Shown here in pieces: positions 26,564 through 35,209 of a stretch of DNA of 36,454 nucleotides (positions within the stretch are counted from its first letter, which is position 1; each line of letters begins with the position of its first letter). Source of the stretch: CAYSHJ01 sp964589725 (GTDB lineage Bacteria; Planctomycetota; Planctomycetia; Planctomycetales; Planctomycetaceae); contig CAZPUJ010000249.1 of the NCBI GenBank assembly GCA_964589725.1, positions 1 through 36,454 on the forward strand. The letters are read 5' to 3'. The notes beneath the pieces were generated by a model. It saw only the letters and a program-made list of their open reading frames with translations, was not told the DNA's origin and searched no databases. The translations under genes were made by a program, and so were the position numbers.

Positions 26564-28018
26564 ATGGATTCTCTCACTCAACACATACAGCAGACGCGAC
26601 GCCGATTCTTGACGAGTTCGGCGAGCGGTATGGGAGCCGTCGCGCTGGCCGCGCTGCTGAAACACGATGGGCTATTGGCTGCTGAGTCGAGCCTCGAAAC
26701 AGCGTCGCCCACCGATCCGTTGCGTCCGCGAACACCGCATTTCGCCGAGCGCGCGAAGGCGTGCATCTTTCTCTTTCTCGCGGGAGGGACGAGTCAGATC
26801 GAGCTGTTCGATCCGAAGCCGGAACTCACGCGGCTGGATGGACAGCGGATTCCGGAGTCGTTCCTCCAAGGCGTCCGCTTCTCGTTCGTGAAGCCGACCG
26901 AATCGTTCCTGATGGGCAGCCGCTTCCGGTTCCGCCGCTACAGCGAGTGCGGCATGGAGTTGTCAGAGTTGTTGCCACACATCGGCTCGTGCGCAGATGA
27001 GTTGTGCTTGATCCGCTCATTGCATCACGAGGCGTTCGACCACGCGCCGGGCGAGTTGGAGATGTGTACGGGAAAGGATATTCCTGGCCGGCCGAGTTTT
27101 GGCGCGTGGCTGTCGTACGGCTTGGGGAGCGAATCGCAGAATCTGCCCGGCTATGTCGTGCTGATGAATCATCGCGGGCCGGTCGCGCGGCAGATGGCGT
27201 GGGGCAGCGGATTCCTGCCGTCGGTCTATCAAGGCGTCATGTTCCGCAATCAGGGTGAGCCAATTTTGAATCTGCAGACGCCCGATGACATCACCGCGAC
27301 GGCTCATCGCAGCCAGCTCGATGCGATTCGCAAGCTGAATCAACTGCGGCAGGAACAGAATCACGATCCCGAAGTCACCGCCCGGATCGCGGCCTACGAG
27401 CTGGCGTTTCGGATGCAGACGGCCGCCCCCGAACTGATCGACTTGTCGCACGAGACGCGGGACACGCTGACGGCGTACGGCGTGGAGCGGCCCAACCAAC
27501 AAGGGACGTTTTCGCGGAATTGTCTGTTGGCTCGCCGCTTGGTCGAACGCGGAGTGCGCGTCGTCAGCATCTTCCAGCGAGTCTGGGATCAGCACAAAGG
27601 TCTCGAAGGCGATCTGCGGAAGCAGTGCGCCGAAGTCGATCAGCCGATCGGCGCGTTGTTGAAGGACTTGAAGCAGCGCGGGTTGCTCGATTCGACGCTG
27701 GTCGTGTGGGGGACGGAGTTCGGCCGCACGCCACTGACGGAAAACGCGAAGCCCGGCCCGGACGCGGGACGCGATCATCATCCGCACGGGTTCAGCATGT
27801 GGCTTGCCGGCGGTGGCGTGAAGGGAGGCCAAGTGATTGGCGCGACGGATGAGCTGAGTTGGAACGCTGTCGAAGATCCCATGCATACGAACGACTTTCA
27901 CGCCACGCTACTGCACCTGTTCGGCTTCGATCACAAACGGCTGACGTATCGGTTCAAAGGACTCGACTTCCGGCTGACGGATGTGGCGGGGAATGTGGTG
28001 CCGAAAGTGTTTTCGTGA
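26564..28018 (+). CDS. DUF1501 family protein
   Basis: 485 residues with a Tat-like leader (TRRRFLTSSASGMGAVALAALL). Family signs include CIFLFLAGGTSQIELFDPKP, FGRTPLTENAKPGPDAGRDHH-type metal-ligand segments (FGRTPL then DHHPHGFSMWLAGGGVKGG), and the C-terminal HLFGFDHKRLTYRFKGLDFRLTDV. DUF1501 proteins are abundant in planctomycetes, have an alkaline phosphatase/sulfatase-like fold, and usually lie beside DUF1549/DUF1553 cytochromes; no such partner is present here. The enzyme activity is unknown. I start at ATG 26564 with GGAGC upstream; the longer frame starting at 26324 lacks support. Confidence 0.88.
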   Translation: MDSLTQHIQQTRRRFLTSSASGMGAVALAALLKHDGLLAAESSLETASPTDPLRPRTPHFAERAKACIFLFLAGGTSQIELFDPKPELTRLDGQRIPESFLQGVRFSFVKPTESFLMGSRFRFRRYSECGMELSELLPHIGSCADELCLIRSLHHEAFDHAPGELEMCTGKDIPGRPSFGAWLSYGLGSESQNLPGYVVLMNHRGPVARQMAWGSGFLPSVYQGVMFRNQGEPILNLQTPDDITATAHRSQLDAIRKLNQLRQEQNHDPEVTARIAAYELAFRMQTAAPELIDLSHETRDTLTAYGVERPNQQGTFSRNCLLARRLVERGVRVVSIFQRVWDQHKGLEGDLRKQCAEVDQPIGALLKDLKQRGLLDSTLVVWGTEFGRTPLTENAKPGPDAGRDHHPHGFSMWLAGGGVKGGQVIGATDELSWNAVEDPMHTNDFHATLLHLFGFDHKRLTYRFKGLDFRLTDVAGNVVPKVFS

Positions 28019-28032
28019 GGACTCCATGAAAC

Positions 28033-28446
28033 TTACGCAGGCTCACCGGCCTCATCGGCCAGCAGCGTGTAATTCAGCGTCCACGCCTCTTTGAACAACT
28101 GGTGGTTCTTGACTGAATCCCCGCTGACGCCGATGACCGTGACCCCTTGCTCGGTGAGCTGATTCATCGTGTCGCGAAACGTCTCCGCCTGCTTGATGCA
28201 GCCACCCGTGAAATCGGCGGGATAGAAATAGATCACCGTGTAATTCTTCCCGACATGCTCGGCCGAGTCCCACGGTTGGCCTCGATTGTCAGTGCCTTTG
28301 AACGCCGGAGCCGCATCACCCACCGCCAGAACCACCGTTTTGACCGCTTCCGATTTGACCGCCGGCTGAGGTTCCTCCGCCGCCTGGATTGCTCCGCACA
28401 CCACCAGCACCAACGCCGCCACAAGCCAACTGTTCTTCGCGTTCAT
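28033..28446 (-). pseudogene. C-terminally truncated exported peroxiredoxin (BCP/AhpC type)
   Basis: 137 residues with a signal peptide (WLVAALVLVVCGAIQAAEE). The thioredoxin fold starts normally: GDAAPAFKGTDNRGQPW, VIYFYPADFTGGC with the peroxidatic Cys, then GVTVIGVSGDSVKNHQLF. It stops at LLADEAGEPA, where family members continue for about 60 residues. Shifting the frame by one base gives AKFHGV, resembling the expected AKKFGV, so a frameshift is followed by loss of the rest; the DUF1501 gene ends 14 bases away on the other strand. It may make a short product, but the last strands and helix of the fold are gone. Confidence 0.7.
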
Positions 28447-28603
28447 GGTCCGATCCTCGATTGAAGGAACACCGCCAGTTGCCGTGACGACACACCACGG
28501 CCACAACAATCCAGACGCCATCCACCACTCGACAGAGCGCGGCAAAAACCAAAATCCAGCTCAGAGAATTGCCGTTGCCGAAATCGCCCCGAAGAGAAGA
28601 GCC

Positions 28604-28842
28604 CCCGTTGGGCCTGCCCCAACGGAACCATGACTGACAGCTACAAAAGCCGCCCCCCAACTCGCCCCCGTGGGGCCTGCCCCCACGGAGCGAATGACTG
28701 ACAGCTACAGAGCGAATGACTGGCCAGAGAGTTTTTCAGTCGCCGCTCCCGCCGGGGCAAGCCCGGCGGAGAGCTTGCGCGATCGAGATTCTGCTTGTTA
28801 GCTGGCCAGTCGGGCTTCCGTTGGGGCAAGCCCAACGGAGAG
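28604..28842. repeat. REP-like hairpin array, left flank of the Y1 transposase-like gene
   Basis: Four GC-rich palindromes of one family lie at 28604-28626, 28668-28688, 28746-28773 and 28816-28842. Examples are CCGTTGGGGC..GCCCAACGG and CCGTGGGG..CCCCACGG. A tag, TAGCTGGCCAGTC or its reverse-strand form GACTGACAGCTA, stands beside most hairpins, so both orientations occur. The GTAG/TAGC foot beside a hairpin is a hallmark of bacterial REP sequences. Confidence 0.82.
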
Positions 28843-28887
28843 CTGAGCAAACCCAACGAAGAGCGGAGAACAGAACGCGCAGCCCAG

Positions 28888-29682
28888 CTACTCCTTCTCC
28901 AAATTGAGCCGGATCGCAGAGCGGTCGTAGCCGCCGAACGTTCCGACGTAGTAGCTGAAGCGAAACACCGGTTTCATGGCCTGCACCCAAGCCAAGTTAT
29001 TTAGCAACGACAGCGCGATGCTTTCGGGAGACTCCGTCATCCCGGCTCCCATCAAGATGTGGATGTGGTTGCTCAACAAACCGATGCGTGACAGCCGCCA
29101 ATTCTTGCGACCTGCCGAGCGGACAATCATGTTGCGCGTCGCCAGCAGCAGATCCTGACGAATTTCATTCCAGCCGTCTGCCGTCTCGATCACGACTTGC
29201 AGCGCGTTGACGAACTGCCCGTAGTTGCCGGTCTGGACGGCGGAGAGATCAATCGTCGAATCATGAAACTGCAACGTGACGAGCCGCTCCTGCACGCGCG
29301 CGTCGGCCATCGGATGCTTCTCGTTCTGCCGGGCTACGTATTGATCGAGCACCTCGGCGTTGGCATCCCCGACGCTGTCGATGCGATAGTTCCTCCGAAA
29401 CGCCGAGGGATGTTGCTCTCGCAGAAGGTACTGCCAGCGGCCTTTGATCGAACGCACGATCTCGGACGGCGAGACTCGCGGCTGCGTGCTGACGAAGAAC
29501 TGCATGACGTTCGGCTGCGTCGCGTGGCATTCCAGGATGCGGACGCCATCGGGTTCAGTTGCCTTGCGGAGTGCGTCGAGCCAATCGGCATCCGGTGGGA
29601 AATCGACCGTGCCAAAGAGACTCAACGACCAGTTGAGTTGATAGGCCGCTTCGCAGTTTTCGGATGTGTAGAGCGGCTGCAT
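28888..29682 (-). CDS. Two-domain Y1/REP-associated transposase-like protein
   Basis: 264 residues. The first half (about 14-120) follows the IS200/RAYT Y1 plan: ECHATQPNVMQFFVS where the metal-binding HUH strand should be, SPSEIVRSIKGRWQYLL, then YRIDSVGDANAEVLDQYVARQ with the nucleophile candidate Tyr115. The HxH itself is replaced by Asn58-Val-Met60. The second half (about 135-264) looks like a second Y1 domain with an intact H206-I-H208 (SNHIHILMG) and YYVGTFGGYDRSAIRLNLEKE, where the residue aligned with Tyr115 is Asn260. It sits inside REP arrays on both sides, as RAYT genes do. The start at 29682 avoids translating REP DNA upstream. It may be a composite active enzyme or a domesticated relic. 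Confidence 0.75.
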   Translation of the reverse strand: MQPLYTSENCEAAYQLNWSLSLFGTVDFPPDADWLDALRKATEPDGVRILECHATQPNVMQFFVSTQPRVSPSEIVRSIKGRWQYLLREQHPSAFRRNYRIDSVGDANAEVLDQYVARQNEKHPMADARVQERLVTLQFHDSTIDLSAVQTGNYGQFVNALQVVIETADGWNEIRQDLLLATRNMIVRSAGRKNWRLSRIGLLSNHIHILMGAGMTESPESIALSLLNNLAWVQAMKPVFRFSYYVGTFGGYDRSAIRLNLEKE

Positions 29683-29710
29683 GAATGGACTCGTCGCCGT
29701 TGACTCGTTT

Positions 29711-30222
29711 CTCCCGCCGGGACAAGCCCGGTGGAGAGCGAATTCGATGGGAGCCGACCGTAGCTGGCCAGTCGTGCTTCCGTGGGGACAAGCCCCACGG
29801 AGAGCATCGGAATGCGAGGTTGGTCTTTGGGTAGCTGGCCAGTCAGCGCTCCGCCGGGGCAGGCCCGACGGTGGCGAAGGCCACTCTGTGATGACAACGT
29901 GGCGAGAGACACCAACGCTCTGACGATGATCATTCGCGAAACCAATTCCCACATCGGCGGCACCCTCCAACTCGGCCCCCGTTGGGCCTGCCCCAACGGA
30001 GCCATGACTGAACCGCTACCAAAGCTCCACCACCACACGCCAAAGCTCTCCGTGGGGCTTGCCCCCACGGAAGCCACGACTCAATTGCTGCTCCGTCATT
30101 GGCACCATCCGCCGATCAGTCATTCGCTCCGTGGGGACAAGCCCCACGGGGGCGAAGGCAAATCGCGAGCGGCGTTGGGTAGCTGGCCAGTCAGCGCTCC
30201 GTTGGGGCAGGCCCAACGGGGG
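29711..30222. repeat. REP-like hairpin array, right flank of the Y1 transposase-like gene
   Basis: Seven palindromes of the same family occur at about 29711-29738, 29778-29804, 29849-29874, 29979-30001, 30048-30070, 30127-30152 and 30197-30222. GTAGCTGGCCAGTC precedes those at 29778, 29849 and 30197, and the reverse form follows the one at 29979. Stem sequences covary (CGTTGGG/CCCAACG, CGTGGGG/CCCCACG, CGCCGGG/CCCGGCG), which supports selection on structure. No gene is seen in this 560-base stretch. Confidence 0.82.
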
Positions 30223-30244
30223 CCGATTTCATTCTGCGAAGCAG

Positions 30245-33200
30245 TCAGTCGGCCTCTGGGGGCGGTCGCATCTTGGTCTGAACGGCCTTGTAGTTGGGCG
30301 CGCTGCCGTCCGGGGATGCGTGGATCGCGTAGAGCGCGTTGCGCGTGGCGATGAACAGCACATTGTTCGCCACGATGGGCGTCATGTAGACCGACGTGCC
30401 CATGTTGCAAGAATGTTCGACGTTTGAGAATTGGTAACCTCGTTCGGGTGCTGGCTCGATTTCACTCAAAAACTTGCAATTGATGGGTTCAAACTGCGTC
30501 CGGCCGCTTTTCAACGGGAAGGCTTGCATGGCGACATGCGGATCGGCGGAGTGTCGAAAGATGTGGACGTCGCCGTCCTCGTCGCAGATGTAAACATGGC
30601 CGTCCACGAGTAAGGCGGAACTCCAGCACTCGGCCAGCATATCGTAGGTCCAATAGACCTTGCCGGTCTTGGCATTCAGGCAATGAAACAGGCCGCTGAA
30701 ATCGGCAATGTAGAGGATGTCATCCTTGATGACGGGGATGCTGATGGAGCGGTGAAAGGTCTCCTCGAATCTAAACTTGCCGTCCCCGTTACGGTCTTGG
30801 CGATCGTAATGCCAACGAACGGCCGAGTTGGGATTCGGAACGGCTCGTTCTCCGAGACTGGCTTCGACGGCTCGCAGACGCTTGTGCGGAATGATCTCGC
30901 CGTCGGCGTTCACGGCGAGTTCCGCGCTGATGTCCGCGCCATCCATGCGTTTGGCGGGATCGATGCACCACAGGTGACCGGGGCCTTCTCCGTGTTCGGG
31001 ATCCTCGCCGACGACGATGTACACGAGGCCGTCGTAAATGGCGGGGAATGAAATGATGTTGTTGCGGGTGAATCGTCCACCCAACTGGTAAATGGACTCC
31101 TTCGGATTCGTATCGAACTTCCACAACAGACGCGAGCCGCCCTGGCCATCCCCTTTGGGATCGAAGCTGTAGACCCAACCATCGCCACCCGGAAAGATCA
31201 CCTGCGGTTGACCATCGAAGATGCCATAACTCGGCGACGCCCATTGAGCGTGCAGAATGTTCTTGCCCGGCGAGTTGTCCGTCCACAACACCTTGCCGGT
31301 CACGCGATCCAACGCGATGAAACTCGGTGCCTCGGGCGCAGGAAGATTGACGTGTCCCTCATCGACTCCATTGGAGGTACAGACGAACAACATTCCATCG
31401 ACGGTGATCATCGAGCAGTTGCTCATGTTATGCGGAAAGACACCGAGTTCTCGGATCATGTTGAAGCGCCACACCACATCGGCTTCGTTCCAGTCACCGG
31501 AGGTGAGTTGTTTGGTGCAGGTCAGAAATCCGGACCCTCGATTCAGTCGCAATGTTCGCCGCTTACCGAATAGCAATTCGGTGAGCGCCCAACGACTTCC
31601 CGCCTCGATCACTTCTAAGCGAGTTCCTTTGGGCAATTGCACGCCCGCGGCACGGAATTGGTCATGCAGGAGTTCGTCGATCTCGCCGCGATCCAGACCG
31701 GGAAACAATTCGTCACGCTTGGCAAACAGTTCCTTCGTGGCGGTGCGATGGCCTTGGCCATCGACGGGGAAGGCTCGTAGCAGTCCGTCTTCCAGCACAA
31801 GCTCGTGCGAAGGAAACAACTTCCACTCCGGTTTCTCGTCAATCCCATGCTGACCGACCAGCGAGTGGGATTTGTCGCCGCTCAAACTGAGACCCTTAAA
31901 GTCCGGCACATCGGACGGTCGGATTCCCGCTTCCACAAAAATCCTGCCTAGGCGCGAGATGTCGTGGCGCAATTGAGTCGGGGTGCCGAAGACTTGAACC
32001 CACTCGGTCGAAGTTGGAACCGGGAATGCTTCACCGTCATCTTCGGCGTCATAGAACCCCGCGGTATCGAGGCACACGACTTCACCGCGATTGGTCACGT
32101 ACCACAGCCGATCCCCGTCAATCACGGGCGTTGAGCAGACGCCTTGAATGGGCCAGTCATTAACACGGCCAGTCGGCAGTTTTTCATTGGAATGCTGCCA
32201 AAGGAAATTGCCGGATTCCTCGTCGAAGCACAGCAGCACTCCCAAATCAATCCGGTTTGGATAGCGTGGCAGATACCCAGAGCCGTTATTCGTGCCGACA
32301 AAGATTCGGCCGTTGGCCACTACGGGATTGCCGTATGTCTCCGAACCCAGACGAGCGGACCACTTGATGTTTCGGCCGGTCTCGACATCCCAATCAATCG
32401 GGATGTTCTTGCCCGCGGGAGTGTTGATGCGGCTGCGGGAGCCGCCCCATTGGGGCCAGTCGCCGGCTCCGACGTTGTGTTCCGGGATGTTCGCCAGGAT
32501 GACTTGAGTCGGATCGGAAGGGGGAGTGACATCCCAAACTTTGATCTCGCCGCTGGTGGCCGTTGCGAGTTGCCGACCGTCTCGGCTGTACGCCACGTCA
32601 GTGACGGTCTTGGGATACCAGGGGAAGATGCGATCTCGTTCGCCGGTGGTGCGATTGAATGTCACGACTTTGAATGTCGTCGAGACCGCCTCACTGAATC
32701 CGTCGCGACCGCCGCACGCCAGACGTTTGGCATCCAGGCTGAACGCCAGCGAATGGACTTGGAAGTCCAGCGGCAAATGTTGTTCGAGTTCTTTGCGGCG
32801 CAGATTCCAAATATCCAACGAAGCCATCTCGCGACTCGGTTCCTTCGGTGGGCTGATGACCGCGATGGCGTGTCCATCCGGGCTGAAGACAAATGGCGCA
32901 AGCCGGTTTTGACCGACCGGCACAGACAACAGCGGCTCGGCCGTGTCGTCATGCAATGACTCAAGACTCCACACTTGGATGACCGGATTTGTGGTCGCTC
33001 CCTTGGCAGCCGGGACACTCGTCTGAAACGCGATCGTCTGGCCGTCCCGCGCGAAGGCCACACAGCCATAGCCCGACAACCAGCGCTTCTGTTGCCAGGA
33101 CTCGCGGTCCCACAGGATCACCTCGCCGCGCCACTGATCGCGCACCTGTTCGAAGCTGGCCGTCGCCAGCCAGCGGCCGTCTGGACTGAACGCGACGTCG

Positions 33201-35131
33201 CTCACGGGAAGCGTATGAACTTCGAATGTGCGCAGCAGGGTTCCCTCTGGCAGACTCCAGACGCGGACCGTTCGATCTTTGCTCCCCGATGCGATCCATT
33301 TCCCATCGTGGCTGAACGCGACGGCGGAAACATCCAGTTGGTGTCCCATCAACGCGTGGACTCGCCGCTGAGTGGCCACCTCCCAGATTTCGACCGCGCG
33401 GTTGATTCCCGGCATTGCCAAGTGCGCTGCGTCCGGACTGAAGGCCACGCGCGAATGACCGTCGAACTTCTGAACCGCCGGCAGCCACAACCGCTTGAGA
33501 TGCTGCCACTCGGTCCCGCGCAAAGGCTCTGGGCATTTCTCCAACGCCTGGTCGGCCTTCACGACATTCCCTTTGAGCCACTCGCTGCGTGCGAGCCGGA
33601 TCAGGTTCTCGCTGAGATCGCGTTCGCCATCATCAACCGCCAGCTTGAGCTGTTGTCGCTTCTGTTCCAAGTCGGTGATGGCGGTATTCAACTGCGACGT
33701 CACCCGCTGCTCGGATTCCAGTTCGCTGTGCTTAAGCGTGAGCTTCGTCAGTGTTCGCTTCAGATCTGTCGCCCTGTCGCGTGCCGTTCGTTCGCCCGTT
33801 TCGGCTCGATGTCGCAGACTGTCTGCCGCTTTTCGCAGTTCGACTTCGCGCAGATAGCCAAGCGTGGAAATCATCGCGACTCCGGCGAGCAACAACACGG
33901 TCGCCGCCGACAACGACGCCACCAGCGGCTTACGCCGACACCACCGCCAAAGTCGCGCGGGAGCGTGAATTGGGCGAGCGGCGATTGGTTCGCCTCGAAC
34001 GAAGCAGCCCAAGTCATCGGCCAGCGCGGCGGCGGAGACATAGCGGCGAATGGGTTCTTTCTCCAAACATTTCAGGCAGATCGTTTCGAGATCGCGGTCC
34101 ACTTGCGGATTGAGTTCGCTGGGCCGCTGTGGCTCGGCCTCTTTCACGCGCGCGAGAATGTCGAGCGCGGTCTCGTCCACGAACGGCGGGCGGCCGGTCA
34201 GAAGCGCGTACAAGATGGCTCCCAAGCCGTACACGTCGGTGGCCGTCGTCAGGCTGCGGCTGTGGCCGGCGGCTTGTTCGGGAGCCATGTAGCTGGGCGT
34301 GCCGAGGACCGCTCCGGTCTGCGTCAGCTCGCTCTCCTGCTCGAACCGCCTGGCCAGACCGAAGTCGGTGACGAGCGGGCTGAGGGAGGAGAGCTGAGCG
34401 CCAAAGGCGGACGAATTCGTGTTTGATGTCTTGCCCTCGGCCCTCAGCCCTCGCCCCTCAGCCACTTCCAACAGAATGTTCGCCGGTTTCAGATCGCGGT
34501 GCAGGATGCCTCGCTGATGAGCGTAATGCACGGCTCGCGCGACCGCTTCGATCAACCGCGCTGCCTCGCGCGGCGGCACCGGTTTGCCCGCGATGCGCTG
34601 GCTGAGGCTGCCTCCCTCGACGAACTTCATGCTGAAGTAGTGCCGGCTGTCATGCTCGCCGACTTCATAAATGGGGACGATGTTGGGGTGATCCAAACCG
34701 GCGGCGGCTTCGGCTTCGACTTGAAACCGCTGCACGTCCTGCGGCGATTGCAGCCGACCGTCCATCATCATCTTGAGCGCGACGACACGATCGAGACTCT
34801 TTTGCTTGGCTTTGTAAATCACTCCCATGCCGCCGCGGCCGATTTCCTCCAGCACTTCGTAGTCGCCGAAGTAGCGAATCGTTTCGGGCGGAGCAATGAA
34901 ACGAGTTCGCGCTTCGGAGTCGCCGAACGGCTGAGCCAGCCGATCCATCTGATCGCGATTCGCGAAGAAGTCGCGGAGGTCGGTGGCGAGGACCGGATGA
35001 CGTTCCAGAATCTGCCGCCGATCCGGCGGGTGACCCGCATCGCAAGCGCGGATGTATTCGGCGATGACCAATTCCAATTCCGCGTCGCGGTGCGCCTCCT
35101 CGCTCGATATTGTCAAACTGTTTTCGGACAT
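30245..35131 (-). CDS. Ser/Thr protein kinase fused to WD40 and PQQ-type beta-propellers
   Basis: 1628 residues. Residues about 90-370 form a Hanks-type kinase: GRGGMGVIYKA, VALK, HRDLKPANILLE, DFGLARRF and GTPSYMAPEQAAG. Next come a single membrane helix near 410 (ASLSAATVLLLAGVAMISTLG), a coiled-coil stretch (about 430-520), and WD40 repeats (about 560-880; WIASGSKDRTVRVW, WLATAS, LATATSGEIKVW). From about 900 to the end is a PQQ/BamB-like domain (WPQWGGSRSRIN, NPVVANGRIFVGTNNG, GKVYWTYDML). The kinase would be cytoplasmic and the propellers extracytoplasmic. Between HRD and DFG there is an unusual 25-residue insert encoded by repeat DNA (34378-34463). ATG 35131 is chosen over a TTG seven codons earlier. 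The ECF sigma gene lies just upstream, a common planctomycete pairing. Substrates are unknown. Confidence 0.87.
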   Translation of the reverse strand: MSENSLTISSEEAHRDAELELVIAEYIRACDAGHPPDRRQILERHPVLATDLRDFFANRDQMDRLAQPFGDSEARTRFIAPPETIRYFGDYEVLEEIGRGGMGVIYKAKQKSLDRVVALKMMMDGRLQSPQDVQRFQVEAEAAAGLDHPNIVPIYEVGEHDSRHYFSMKFVEGGSLSQRIAGKPVPPREAARLIEAVARAVHYAHQRGILHRDLKPANILLEVAEGRGLRAEGKTSNTNSSAFGAQLSSLSPLVTDFGLARRFEQESELTQTGAVLGTPSYMAPEQAAGHSRSLTTATDVYGLGAILYALLTGRPPFVDETALDILARVKEAEPQRPSELNPQVDRDLETICLKCLEKEPIRRYVSAAALADDLGCFVRGEPIAARPIHAPARLWRWCRRKPLVASLSAATVLLLAGVAMISTLGYLREVELRKAADSLRHRAETGERTARDRATDLKRTLTKLTLKHSELESEQRVTSQLNTAITDLEQKRQQLKLAVDDGERDLSENLIRLARSEWLKGNVVKADQALEKCPEPLRGTEWQHLKRLWLPAVQKFDGHSRVAFSPDAAHLAMPGINRAVEIWEVATQRRVHALMGHQLDVSAVAFSHDGKWIASGSKDRTVRVWSLPEGTLLRTFEVHTLPVSDVAFSPDGRWLATASFEQVRDQWRGEVILWDRESWQQKRWLSGYGCVAFARDGQTIAFQTSVPAAKGATTNPVIQVWSLESLHDDTAEPLLSVPVGQNRLAPFVFSPDGHAIAVISPPKEPSREMASLDIWNLRRKELEQHLPLDFQVHSLAFSLDAKRLACGGRDGFSEAVSTTFKVVTFNRTTGERDRIFPWYPKTVTDVAYSRDGRQLATATSGEIKVWDVTPPSDPTQVILANIPEHNVGAGDWPQWGGSRSRINTPAGKNIPIDWDVETGRNIKWSARLGSETYGNPVVANGRIFVGTNNGSGYLPRYPNRIDLGVLLCFDEESGNFLWQHSNEKLPTGRVNDWPIQGVCSTPVIDGDRLWYVTNRGEVVCLDTAGFYDAEDDGEAFPVPTSTEWVQVFGTPTQLRHDISRLGRIFVEAGIRPSDVPDFKGLSLSGDKSHSLVGQHGIDEKPEWKLFPSHELVLEDGLLRAFPVDGQGHRTATKELFAKRDELFPGLDRGEIDELLHDQFRAAGVQLPKGTRLEVIEAGSRWALTELLFGKRRTLRLNRGSGFLTCTKQLTSGDWNEADVVWRFNMIRELGVFPHNMSNCSMITVDGMLFVCTSNGVDEGHVNLPAPEAPSFIALDRVTGKVLWTDNSPGKNILHAQWASPSYGIFDGQPQVIFPGGDGWVYSFDPKGDGQGGSRLLWKFDTNPKESIYQLGGRFTRNNIISFPAIYDGLVYIVVGEDPEHGEGPGHLWCIDPAKRMDGADISAELAVNADGEIIPHKRLRAVEASLGERAVPNPNSAVRWHYDRQDRNGDGKFRFEETFHRSISIPVIKDDILYIADFSGLFHCLNAKTGKVYWTYDMLAECWSSALLVDGHVYICDEDGDVHIFRHSADPHVAMQAFPLKSGRTQFEPINCKFLSEIEPAPERGYQFSNVEHSCNMGTSVYMTPIVANNVLFIATRNALYAIHASPDGSAPNYKAVQTKMRPPPEAD
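34378..34463. repeat. In-frame inverted repeat within the kinase gene
   Basis: GGCTGAGGGAGGAGAGCTGA on one side is nearly the reverse complement of CCTCAGCCCTCGCCCCTCAG on the other, with about 40 bases between. It keeps the reading frame and adds RGLRAEGKTSNTNSSAFG and following residues between the catalytic loop and the DFG motif. Confidence 0.6.
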
Positions 35132-35153
35132 GGCGTTTTTCACCACCGCCAAA

Positions 35154-35209
35154 TTCGCCAGAATTCAGCCGTGACTCGCGTGCCTCTGAACTCTGGCGAG
35201 TTCAGCTAC
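35154..35209. repeat. Family A palindrome (copy 5), supplying the ECF sigma stop
   Basis: TTCGCCAGAATTCAGC on the left; CTGAACTCTGGCGAGTTCAG and CTAC on the right. Read on the minus strand it begins GTAGCTGAACTCGCCAGAG, and the TAG in GTAGC is the stop codon of the sigma factor gene. It fills the gap between the sigma and kinase genes. Confidence 0.72.

Noticed and set aside
28604..30222. Regularly spaced hairpins considered as a CRISPR array
   Set aside because: Units are palindromes in both orientations with uneven spacing, no constant-length unique spacers and no cas genes.
32975..34426. Long plus-strand frame (483 codons)
   Set aside because: Antisense to the kinase/WD40 gene and without any family motif.
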